Shown here in pieces: positions 55,954-63,491 of a DNA stretch of 64,000 nucleotides. A program made the translations under genes and the position numbers. The notes under the pieces were generated by a model. It was not told where the DNA came from. It did no database searches and saw only the letters and a program-made list of their open reading frames with translations. This DNA is from Sulfitobacter mediterraneus (GTDB taxonomy: Bacteria; Pseudomonadota; Alphaproteobacteria; Rhodobacterales; Rhodobacteraceae): positions 1,984,001 through 2,048,000 of the forward strand of contig NZ_CP069004.1 in assembly GCF_016801775.1 (NCBI RefSeq). Reading direction: 5' to 3'. How positions within the stretch are numbered: position 1 is the stretch's first letter; the number at the start of each line of letters is the position of its first letter.

Positions 55954-56396
55954 AGCCCATTGCGCAATGGCGGCCCGCACCCAAAGCCAGCCTGCGCCGT
56001 ATCGCAATTGTCACCGCACTGACCGCGCTTGGCCTGCAACTGCCTGCAATTTTTGCGCTGGCCCTTCCCGGCGCCCCTTATAAGGAGTTCCTGCAATTTG
56101 GCTCAGGCTGGTCATTGCTTGCGACGGCCGGTTTCGTCGGTGTCTTTGCCATCGAAGATTTGGCCGCGTGGCGCAAGCGTCGTCATGAGATCTGGAAATT
56201 GACGAGTGCGGCGTTGATCTACGACGGCCCCGAAGGCCATGGGCAGGTCACGCTAAGCGATATCAAGTTCTTGCGCAGACAATGGCTGTCGCGTGTTGTC
56301 GTGACTTTGCAAAACGGCCAGTCGGTTGTAATCCGCGATCTGGCCCAGCCCGCCGAGCTTGTGGCGACGATCAAGGCGGCCCAAGCCGCGCTTTGA
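55941..56396 (+). CDS. Membrane protein of unknown function
   Basis: 151 residues from the GTG at 55941. The N-terminus MDRVEPIAQWRPAPKASLRR leads into two membrane helices (about 20-43 and 54-72), then a cytoplasmic domain of about 75 residues with a beta-like core: RRHEIWKLTSAALIYDGPEG, LSDIKFLRRQWLSRVVVTLQNGQSVVIRDLAQ. The last part reads like a bPH-type or PH-like strand pattern but I cannot name a family. It overlaps the microprotein and ends 79 nt before the pseudo-dihydroorotase gene on the same strand. Confidence 0.65.
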   Translation: MDRVEPIAQWRPAPKASLRRIAIVTALTALGLQLPAIFALALPGAPYKEFLQFGSGWSLLATAGFVGVFAIEDLAAWRKRRHEIWKLTSAALIYDGPEGHGQVTLSDIKFLRRQWLSRVVVTLQNGQSVVIRDLAQPAELVATIKAAQAAL

Positions 56397-56475
56397 GAAT
56401 TGTTCGCCACATCCCCCTTGGTTTGAACCCGTTTTTCAGGCAAGAGGGCGCAACTCCACTGCACGAAGGCCCGCC

Positions 56476-57750
56476 ATGACCATGCATTTCACCAATGCCA
56501 AGCTGATTGACCCAGACGCCGGACAGATCATCACCGGCGGTTTGACGATTTCAGAGGGAAAAATACTGCAAATTGGCGAAGATACGGTCCCGAAGGGGGC
56601 GGACGTCATCGACTGTGGCGGCCATTGCCTTGCCCCCGGTATCGTCGATCTGGGTGTCAAAGTCTGCGAGCCGGGTGAGCGCCACAAGGAAAGCTACCGC
56701 TCTGCCGGCTTGGCCGCGGCGGCAGGGGGCGTGACCACCATGATCACCCGCCCTGACACCGAACCGGCGATCGACAGCCCCGAAGTTCTGGAATTTGTCA
56801 CCCGCCGCGCCAATGAGGCCGCGCCCGTCAATGTCGTTCCGATGGCTGCCCTGACCAAGGGGCGGCAGGGCCGGGAGATGACGGAAATCGGGTTCTTGAT
56901 GGATGCGGGTGCCGCCGCCTTTACCGATTGTGATCACGTGGTCACAGACACCAAAGTCTTTGGTCGCGCTTTGACCTATGCCCGCAGCCTTGGCGCATTG
57001 GTGATTGCCCACCCGCAAGAGCCAATCCTGAGCAAGGGCGCCGCCGCCACCTCGGGCAAATTTGCCTCGCTGCGCGGCTTGCCTGCTGTCTCGCCTATGG
57101 CAGAGCGAATGGGGCTGGACCGCGACATCGCCCTGATCGAAATGACCGGGGCAAAATATCACGCGGACCAGATCACCACCGCCCGCGCCCTGCCCGCGCT
57201 GGAACGGGCCAAGGCCAACGGGCTGGACATCACGGCGGGCGTAGGCATCCACCATCTGACGCTCAATGCGCTGGACGTGGCGGATTATCGAACCTTCTTC
57301 AAACTGAAACCTCCCTTGCGCGACGAAGACGACCGCCTTGCGGTCGCCGAAGCTGTCGCCAGCGGATTGATCGATATCATCTGTTCGATGCACACCCCGC
57401 AGGACGAAGAATCCAAGCGCTTGCCCTTCGAAGAGGCCGCTTCCGGCGCGGTGGGGTTAGAGACTTTTTTGCCCGCCGCCATGCGTTTGGTCCATGCGGA
57501 CGTCATGGATCTGCCGACGCTATGGCGCGCTATGTCACTGAACCCGGCGAAGCGACTTGGCCTTCCCTCGGGGCGGCTGCAGGCCGGTGCCCCTGCCGAT
57601 CTGGTTCTGTTCAACCCCGATGCACCTTTTGTCATGGACCGCAGCACACTGCGTTCCAAGTCCCTGAACACGCCATTTGACGGAATGCGGATGCAGGGTA
57701 AGGTGCTGAAAACCTTTGTTGCAGGCAATTGCGTATTTGAGGCTCAATAA
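56476..57750 (+). CDS. Dihydroorotase-like protein without metal ligands (PyrC')
   Basis: 424 residues from the ATG at 56476 (MTMHFTNAKLIDPDAG). It has the amidohydrolase fold of a dihydroorotase: GIVDLGVKVCEPGERHKESY, AGGVTTMITRPDTEPAID and TSGKFASLRGLPAVSPMAE. Active enzymes have DxHxH in the first segment; here the positions are Gly60 and Lys62. The catalytic-Asp segment TDHAPH reads CSMHTPQ. So it is very probably inactive. In Pseudomonas such PyrC' subunits assemble with PyrB into a large aspartate carbamoyltransferase; pyrB lies 1.2 kb upstream. plsY follows, sharing a TAATG junction. Confidence 0.85.
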   Translation: MTMHFTNAKLIDPDAGQIITGGLTISEGKILQIGEDTVPKGADVIDCGGHCLAPGIVDLGVKVCEPGERHKESYRSAGLAAAAGGVTTMITRPDTEPAIDSPEVLEFVTRRANEAAPVNVVPMAALTKGRQGREMTEIGFLMDAGAAAFTDCDHVVTDTKVFGRALTYARSLGALVIAHPQEPILSKGAAATSGKFASLRGLPAVSPMAERMGLDRDIALIEMTGAKYHADQITTARALPALERAKANGLDITAGVGIHHLTLNALDVADYRTFFKLKPPLRDEDDRLAVAEAVASGLIDIICSMHTPQDEESKRLPFEEAASGAVGLETFLPAAMRLVHADVMDLPTLWRAMSLNPAKRLGLPSGRLQAGAPADLVLFNPDAPFVMDRSTLRSKSLNTPFDGMRMQGKVLKTFVAGNCVFEAQ

Positions 57751-58358
57751 TGCCAGAGATCATCTCTTCTCCTGTTGTTCTGACCCTTTGGGCACTGCTG
57801 GGTTATCTGATCGGGTCCATACCGTTTGGCATGATCCTCGCCCGTTTGATGAACCTGGGAAACCTGCGCGAGATCGGGTCTGGCAACATCGGCGCGACCA
57901 ATGTCTTGCGCACCGGGAACAAGACCGCCGCGGCGTTGACCCTGCTGTTTGACGGTGGCAAAGGCGCGGTGGCCGTCCTGCTGGCCCGCGCGATGGTCGG
58001 CGAGGACGCCGCGCAGATTGCTGCCATTGCTGCAATGCTCGGCCATTGCTATCCGATATGGCTGCGGTTCAAGGGTGGTAAAGGTGTGGCGACCCTGCTG
58101 GGCCTGCTGCTGGCGCTCGCTTGGCCTGTCGGAGTCGGCTGTTGCATCGCTTGGCTGATCGGCGCGTTCAGTACACGGATCTCATCCATGGGCGCTTTGG
58201 CTGCGGCGGCAGCATCGACCTTCCTGATGGTCTTGCTCAACTTTGGCCATATGGTCCTGTTGGGCGTGGCCCTGACCCTGCTGATTTACTGGCGACACCG
58301 GGCCAATATCAAACGTATCAGGTCCGGTGAGGAACCCAAGATCGGCCAAAAGGGGTGA
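57750..58358 (+). CDS. plsY: Glycerol-3-phosphate acyltransferase PlsY
   Basis: Transfers the acyl chain from acyl phosphate to glycerol 3-phosphate, the first step of phospholipid synthesis. The 202 residues form about five membrane helices. LREIGSGNIGATNVLRTGN is the active-site loop, and RFKGGKGVATLLG holds the acyl-phosphate-binding Gly/Lys. Its start shares a base with the PyrC' stop (TAATG) and its stop overlaps the next gene by 4 nt (GTGA), so the run pyrC'-plsY-unknown-lysE is one transcript. Confidence 0.95.
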   Translation: MPEIISSPVVLTLWALLGYLIGSIPFGMILARLMNLGNLREIGSGNIGATNVLRTGNKTAAALTLLFDGGKGAVAVLLARAMVGEDAAQIAAIAAMLGHCYPIWLRFKGGKGVATLLGLLLALAWPVGVGCCIAWLIGAFSTRISSMGALAAAAASTFLMVLLNFGHMVLLGVALTLLIYWRHRANIKRIRSGEEPKIGQKG

Positions 58359-58633
58359 CACCCCCGGATGACGTCGCGGCCTGCCTCGACGCCATTCCCA
58401 TGGGCGCGAATACCGGACGTTACGGAGGGCGCCGCTATCTGGTCACCCGCAGCAAGTTCGCGACCGGAAAATCACAAAAGCTGGTGGCGCAGGAATTGGG
58501 CGGACCGGACTATATCAGCTTGAACTTCTACACACTCAAGGATGGTCCCCGGCTTTACCCTTGCGAAATGCCCGCTGAAAAGGTCATCTCGTTCTTGCGC
58601 GGCTACCGCCCTGACCTGAAAGATCCGACATGA
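58355..58633 (+). CDS. Small protein of unknown function, plsY-coupled
   Basis: 92 residues from the GTG at 58355, which overlaps the plsY stop by 4 nt. The segment GANTGRYGGRRYLVTRSKFATGKSQKLVAQELGG and YPCEMPAEKVISFLRGYRPD resembles conserved small proteins of the Roseobacter group as far as I recall, with no name. No signal peptide or membrane segment is present; it is basic and probably cytoplasmic. The next gene starts in its stop (ATGA). Confidence 0.6.
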   Translation: MTPPDDVAACLDAIPMGANTGRYGGRRYLVTRSKFATGKSQKLVAQELGGPDYISLNFYTLKDGPRLYPCEMPAEKVISFLRGYRPDLKDPT

Positions 58634-59253
58634 CCGACGTAAACCTTCCCGTGATCCTCTTTGCCGCCTTCATTGCCGCAGGCAGCCCCGGCCCGGCCAC
58701 TTTGGCCATTGCAGGTACATCCATGTCATCGGGACGCCAGTCCGGACTGGCGTTGGCCTCGGGCGTGACCACCGGATCGTTCATGTGGTCCATCGCCGCG
58801 GCCTTTGGCCTTGGTGCGGTGATGTCCGCCAATGTCTGGGTGTTTGAGGTCGTGCGCTATGTCGGCGCGGCCTACCTGATGTGGCTGGCGGTGAAATCCG
58901 CCCGCGCCGCCTGGATGGGCAACAAGATCACAACCAGACCGCTGCCCAAGACCACCCCGCGCCGTGCCTATGCCAAGGGGCTGGCCCTGCACCTGACCAA
59001 TCCCAAAGCGGTATTGTTCTTTGGGGCGCTTTACGCCATCGGTATCCCGCCCGGCACTACGCCCAGCGCCTTGATCATCGTGATCGCAGCGGTCGGCGTG
59101 CAAAGCCTGCTGATGTTCCACCTCTATGCGCTGATCTTTTCCTCCGCGCCAATGACCGCCGCATACACCCGCGCCAAACGCGGGTTTGAAGGGTTCTTTG
59201 CACTGGCCTTTGGCGCAATCGCAATCAAGGTTCTCACAACGCGGGTTGGCTAA
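58630..59253 (+). CDS. LysE family transporter
   Basis: 207 residues with about six membrane helices. FAAFIAAGSPGPATLAIAGTSMSSGRQSGLAL carries the PGP motif of LysE/RhtB/threonine exporters, and YAKGLALHLTNPKAVLFFGALYAIG is the conserved central stretch. It exports an amino acid or analogue. The ATG overlaps the previous stop by 4 nt. The stop lies 20 nt before the convergent small membrane gene. Confidence 0.9.
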   Translation: MTDVNLPVILFAAFIAAGSPGPATLAIAGTSMSSGRQSGLALASGVTTGSFMWSIAAAFGLGAVMSANVWVFEVVRYVGAAYLMWLAVKSARAAWMGNKITTRPLPKTTPRRAYAKGLALHLTNPKAVLFFGALYAIGIPPGTTPSALIIVIAAVGVQSLLMFHLYALIFSSAPMTAAYTRAKRGFEGFFALAFGAIAIKVLTTRVG

Positions 59254-59273
59254 ATCTGCGCCATTTCCGCCAG

Positions 59274-59546
59274 TTACGTCGCCCGTTGCTCAAGCAGTTC
59301 TGCGGTGCGTTTGGTGTTTTGGTAAATACCAATGCCCAGATACATGAACCCCGCCATAATCGTCAGGTAGATTCCGCCGCCGATCAGGATCATGAGTCCA
59401 GCGGCAACACCCCCAACTCCATATTGCGCCGCCGCAGCATCACCACTGACAAAAGCAATGCCCGCCGCAACAATTATTCCGATGGCCGCAATGACCACAA
59501 TCACGTTGATGACAACTTCCAATGACTTGATGAAAAAATCACGCAT
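59274..59546 (-). CDS. Small two- or three-helix membrane protein
   Basis: 90 residues with hydrophobic helices near 9-33 (VVINVIVVIAAIGIIVAAGIAFV) and 44-77 (GVGGVAAGLMILIGGGIYLTIMAGFMYLGIGIY), and a charged C-terminus NTKRTAELLEQRAT. No family or catalytic residue is evident. It stands alone on the minus strand, 120 nt from gshA, and could be a small stress or envelope protein. Confidence 0.65.
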   Translation of the reverse strand: MRDFFIKSLEVVINVIVVIAAIGIIVAAGIAFVSGDAAAAQYGVGGVAAGLMILIGGGIYLTIMAGFMYLGIGIYQNTKRTAELLEQRAT

Positions 59547-59666
59547 TTCACTCTCCCTAAAGCAGTTATGCCTTCAGGCTAGGACAGTTGTGTCCGCTAT
59601 CGCAAGCACAACCCGAGGCAGGCAAAGACAGGGTTTCACGCCCCATCACTCCCTGCGATCAAACGA

Positions 59667-61037
59667 CTAGTAGCTGTACTCGGCATAAATCCGGTCCAGA
59701 TCGCCACCCCATTTGCCGTTGTAATCGGCCAGCAACTCATCCGCAGGCACCTTGCCGCTTTCGATGCTTTCCTTCAACGCATTGAGAAAATGGGTCTCAT
59801 CCGGAACCAGACCACCTGCACCGGTACGGCGGCGCGCGCGCAGCCCCATATCCGACAGCATCACCGCCTCATGGGCGATGTTATGCATTTTGATGCCTTC
59901 CACTTCGGCTTGCAAACCATCCACCGAAGCGGCAATGCGCAGGGCATCGCGCTGTTCCGGCGTCCACCCCTTGACCAGATCCCACGCCGCATCCAGCGCG
60001 TTTTGATCATACATCAAACCAACCCAGAATGCCGGCAATGCGCAAAGCCGCCGCCAAGGGCCACCATCGGCCCCGCGCATCTCGATAAATTTCTTCATCC
60101 GCGCTTCCGGAAAGGCGGTTGTCAGATGATCGGCCCAATCGCTGAGCGTTGGTGTTTCGCCCGGCAAGGCAGGCAATTTGCCTTCCATGAAATCGCGGAA
60201 AGACATGCCAAGCGCGTCGATATACTGACCATCGCGATAGACGAAATACATCGGCACATCGAGCGCGTAATCCACCCAGCGTTCAAAGCCGAAGCCATCT
60301 TCAAACACAAATGGCAACATGCCCGTGCGGGCGGCGTCCAGATCCCGCCAAACCCGGCTGCGCCAGGATTTGTGGCCATTGGGCTTGCCCTCAAAGAAGG
60401 GTGAATTGGCAAACAGGGCGGTCGCCACCGGCTGCAAGGCCAGCGCCACGCGCATCTTTTTGACCATGTCGGCCTCGGACCCGAAATCAAGGTTGACCTG
60501 CACCGTACAGGTCCGGCGCATCATCACCCGGCCCATGGTGCCAACCTTGGTCATATAGTCGTTCATCAACTTGTAGCGGCCCTTGGGCATCAGATCCATC
60601 TGTTCATGGGTCCATACCGGGGCCGCGCCCAGACCAATCCAGCCAACGCCGATCTCATCGGCCACATCCTTGACCTGCCGCAAATGAGTGTTCACCTCGT
60701 CACAAGTTTCGTGAATGGTCTCGACCGGCGCACCGGACAATTCCAACTGGCCGCCCGGCTCAAGCGAGATATTGGCGCCGTCTTTCTCAAGCCCGATCAA
60801 CTTGCCACCCTCTTCGACGGGTGCCCAATTGTGCCTGTCTCGCAGCCCTTCGAGCATCACGCGAATGGACCGCTCTCCCTCATATGGCAGTGGCAAAAGC
60901 GTGTCTTTGCAATAGCCAAACTTCTCGTGCTCAGTGCCGATCCGCCAATCTTCTTTGGGTTTACACCCATCCGCCAGATATTGTGCAAGCTGGTCGCGAT
61001 GTTCGATCGGGCCACCGCCGGATTGAGGAATGGACAT
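59667..61037 (-). CDS. gshA: Glutamate-cysteine ligase (class II, plant-type)
   Basis: First step of glutathione synthesis, joining the gamma-carboxyl of glutamate to cysteine with ATP. The 456 residues fit the alphaproteobacterial/plant type: IGTEHEKFGY at the N-terminus, NISLEPGGQLELSGAP, MKFIEMRGADGGPWRRLCALPAFWVGLMYDQ and RARRRTGAGGLVPDE. It is unrelated in sequence to the E. coli GshA. The gene stands alone upstream of a 175-residue unknown membrane gene across a short gap; glutathione-using genes in the window include gloB and chaC. Confidence 0.95.
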   Translation of the reverse strand: MSIPQSGGGPIEHRDQLAQYLADGCKPKEDWRIGTEHEKFGYCKDTLLPLPYEGERSIRVMLEGLRDRHNWAPVEEGGKLIGLEKDGANISLEPGGQLELSGAPVETIHETCDEVNTHLRQVKDVADEIGVGWIGLGAAPVWTHEQMDLMPKGRYKLMNDYMTKVGTMGRVMMRRTCTVQVNLDFGSEADMVKKMRVALALQPVATALFANSPFFEGKPNGHKSWRSRVWRDLDAARTGMLPFVFEDGFGFERWVDYALDVPMYFVYRDGQYIDALGMSFRDFMEGKLPALPGETPTLSDWADHLTTAFPEARMKKFIEMRGADGGPWRRLCALPAFWVGLMYDQNALDAAWDLVKGWTPEQRDALRIAASVDGLQAEVEGIKMHNIAHEAVMLSDMGLRARRRTGAGGLVPDETHFLNALKESIESGKVPADELLADYNGKWGGDLDRIYAEYSY

Positions 61038-61097
61038 ATTGAAGGCTCCGATATTGGCTCTGTGCTTCCGCAGGGATGCGGGGAATTGCGAGGGGTG

Positions 61098-61625
61098 TCA
61101 ATGCAGCAGCTGTGGGTTTTGCCCCGGCGGACCGCGCCGCCAGATCACAACCGCTTGATGGGAATTTGCGTTGAGCATGCTCAGCATCCGTTCGGTCCGC
61201 AGCCCCGGCAGCGTCGCAAATGCATCAAAAAGCGCCTCGGCTCCCGCTGCATTCACCGGGATCAGCAAGGCTGGCTGGCCCCGCTGGGTCAGTCGCCAAT
61301 GGGCCGGAAACATCGCCCCATCAAGGGTCAGGCTGTCCATCTCGCGCAGAGCCACGGTGCCGCCAGTCAATGGGCCAAAATAGCTCACCTGCCCTTCGTC
61401 CACCTGCACCGCGCCCGCGCCGCCATCTGCGCCGCGAAACCGCCCGCGTTGAATGCCCAGCCAAGCCAATGCAACACCGCCAAGGATCAATGCATAGCCG
61501 GGTATCGCCAGCAACAGCCCCGGCCCTGCCACCATCCAGATACCGATCAGGAAAATCCCAGCCGCCGCGATCACTTCGCGCCACCGCCAAAGTTGTGCCC
61601 GCGCTTCTGGTCTGAAAAAACTCAT
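61098..61625 (-). CDS. Membrane protein of unknown function, upstream of gshA
   Basis: 175 residues. Two hydrophobic helices near 18-35 (VIAAAGIFLIGIWMVAG) and 36-58 (GLLLAIPGYALILGGVALAWLGI) are followed by a soluble domain of about 110 residues with beta strands: VQVDEGQVSYFGPLTGGTVALREMDSLTL and FPAHWRLTQRGQPALLIPV. The pattern recalls PH-like bacterial domains, but I would not name a family. The stop is 60 nt before the gshA start on the same strand, so cotranscription with gshA is possible. Confidence 0.65.
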   Translation of the reverse strand: MSFFRPEARAQLWRWREVIAAAGIFLIGIWMVAGPGLLLAIPGYALILGGVALAWLGIQRGRFRGADGGAGAVQVDEGQVSYFGPLTGGTVALREMDSLTLDGAMFPAHWRLTQRGQPALLIPVNAAGAEALFDAFATLPGLRTERMLSMLNANSHQAVVIWRRGPPGQNPQLLH

Positions 61626-61714
61626 CGCAAACCGCCCATCTTCATTTGGCTAAAAAACCTTCGCGGGGGTCTGGGGGTGTGAAACTCCCAGCGCCTGTAA
61701 AGAATGCTGCGCTC

Positions 61715-62443
61715 TCACATCCAATCCCCCATCGACTGCTGCCAAAGCGTCATCGCCGCCACCGCCGCGGTATCCGCACGCAAGATCCGCGGGCCAAGCC
61801 GCACCGCATGGGCCGCCTCTAGCCGTTGTAGACGTCCACGTTCCCGTTCTGAAAACCCGCCTTCGGGGCCGATCAGGATCGCCCATGGACCTGTATCACC
61901 TTCCGCCAGCCCAACCGCGCCGCCAGTGGTTGCCAGCGCCTCATCACAAAACATGATCCGTCGCTCGGGGCCCCAGCCGTCCAGCAACCTGTCAAACTTC
62001 ACAGCCTCGGCAACCTCTGGCACAAATGTGCCGCCACATTGCTCTGCAGCCTCAACCGCATGGGCTTGCAGCCGGTCGCGCTGCACCCGTCCGGCATTGG
62101 TGAATTCCGTCATCACCGGCAAGATCCGCGCCGCGCCCATTTCGGCGGCCTTTTCCACGATGAAATCGGTGCGGGCCTTTTTGATCGGGGCAAACATCAG
62201 CCACAAATCGGGCGGCATCTGCAAATCCCGCGTCTGCGCGTCACAGGCCATCACGCCGCCCCGCTTGCCCGCCTCCATCACATCCGCCCGCCATTCGCCG
62301 TCACGGCCATTGAACAACAAGACCTGCGCCCCAACAGCAAGCCGCATCACCCCAAAAAGGTAATGCGCCTGCGCTTTGTCCAAAGGAACCGATTGCCCCG
62401 GCCCCAGTGGGTGATCTACATAAAGTCTGATTTTTGCACTCAT
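61715..62443 (-). CDS. rsmE: 16S rRNA m3U1498 methyltransferase
   Basis: 242 residues from the ATG at 62441-62443 (MSAKIRLYVDHPLGPGQ). It has the SPOUT-type knot: AILIGPEGGFSERERGRL and VRLGPRILRADTAAVAAMTLWQ. The N-terminal PUA-like domain includes AHYLFGVMRLAVGAQVLLFNGRDGEW. It methylates U1498 in the decoding site of 16S rRNA. Upstream in-frame sequence extends past ubiA but carries no family motif. It is divergent from ubiA with only 12 nt between starts, and neither start has a good ribosome site. Confidence 0.94.
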   Translation of the reverse strand: MSAKIRLYVDHPLGPGQSVPLDKAQAHYLFGVMRLAVGAQVLLFNGRDGEWRADVMEAGKRGGVMACDAQTRDLQMPPDLWLMFAPIKKARTDFIVEKAAEMGAARILPVMTEFTNAGRVQRDRLQAHAVEAAEQCGGTFVPEVAEAVKFDRLLDGWGPERRIMFCDEALATTGGAVGLAEGDTGPWAILIGPEGGFSERERGRLQRLEAAHAVRLGPRILRADTAAVAAMTLWQQSMGDWM

Positions 62444-62455
62444 GGGCCAAGATAT

Positions 62456-63430
62456 ATGCAAGACCACCCGCCTTCGCCAGATGCACCGGACGATCAAACT
62501 GTGGCAGACGCCGCCGCGGATAACTGGGTGGACAAATATGCGCCCTCCGCGGCCCGCCCCTATCTGCAGCTCAGCCGCGCAGATCGGCCCATCGGCACAT
62601 GGCTCTTGTTGTTGCCGTGCTGGTGGGGGCTGACCCTGGCGATCCTGTTTGATCAATCCCCCCGCTGGGAGGATCTGTGGATCTTTGTCGGCTGCGGACT
62701 GGGCGCTTGGCTGATGCGTGGCGCGGGCTGCACGTGGAATGACATCACCGACCGGAAATTTGACGCGCAGGTTGCCCGCACGCGGTCGCGGCCCATTCCG
62801 TCGGGGCGTGTCACTGCGCGGCAAGCATTGGTCTGGATGTTTGCGCAGATCATTCTGGCCGCAATGATCCTCTTTACCTTCAACCACGCGGCCATCTCGC
62901 TTGGCGTTTTGTCCCTGATCCCTGTGGTGGTCTACCCCTTTGCCAAGCGCTTTACATGGTGGCCGCAGGTGTTTCTGGGTATTGCCTTCAACTGGGGCGC
63001 ATTGCTGGTCTGGACCGCCCACACCGGAAGCCTCGGATCACCTGCCCTGTTGCTTTATGCCGCTGGCATCGCCTGGACGCTGTTCTACGATACGATCTAT
63101 GCCCACCAGGACACCGAAGATGACGCGCTGATCGGCGTCAAATCCACCGCCCGCCTGTTTGGCGAGAACACGTCACAATGGTTGCGCAGGTTCTTGATGG
63201 CCACTGTCGGCCTGATGGGACTGGCCGTGGTTTTTGCCGCTTTGCCCAATGCCTCCGTTCTGGCGATGGTTATTGCCCTTGCCGGACCTTGGGCGATGGG
63301 ATGGCATATGGCGTGGCAATTGCGCGGGCTCGACATCCATGATCCCGCAAAAATGCTGCAGCTTTTTCGCGTCAACCGCGATACCGGCATGATCCCGCTT
63401 GTGTTTTTTGCCGCAAGCCTGCTGGCGTGA
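62456..63430 (+). CDS. ubiA: 4-hydroxybenzoate polyprenyltransferase
   Basis: Attaches the polyprenyl tail to 4-hydroxybenzoate in ubiquinone synthesis. From the ATG at 62456 (MQDHPPSPDAPDDQTVADA) it has 324 residues, nine helices and both Asp-rich motifs: GAGCTWNDITDRKFD and YDTIYAHQDTEDDA. The tail comes from the polyprenyl diphosphate synthase at 26.5 kb. Its start is 12 nt from the divergent rsmE start. Downstream, 61 nt of non-coding sequence precedes an OmpA-type gene on the same strand. Confidence 0.95.
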   Translation: MQDHPPSPDAPDDQTVADAAADNWVDKYAPSAARPYLQLSRADRPIGTWLLLLPCWWGLTLAILFDQSPRWEDLWIFVGCGLGAWLMRGAGCTWNDITDRKFDAQVARTRSRPIPSGRVTARQALVWMFAQIILAAMILFTFNHAAISLGVLSLIPVVVYPFAKRFTWWPQVFLGIAFNWGALLVWTAHTGSLGSPALLLYAAGIAWTLFYDTIYAHQDTEDDALIGVKSTARLFGENTSQWLRRFLMATVGLMGLAVVFAALPNASVLAMVIALAGPWAMGWHMAWQLRGLDIHDPAKMLQLFRVNRDTGMIPLVFFAASLLA

Positions 63431-63491
63431 TTGCACCCCCGCGCCTGCGGGCGTATCAAAGGCTGACCTTGAACTGTACAGAAGTTGACGC

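Noticed and set aside
62444..63022. N-terminal extension of RsmE across ubiA
   Set aside because: The extra codons carry no RsmE pattern and run antisense to ubiA, which has both Asp-rich motifs. The ATG at 62443 gives the normal protein length.
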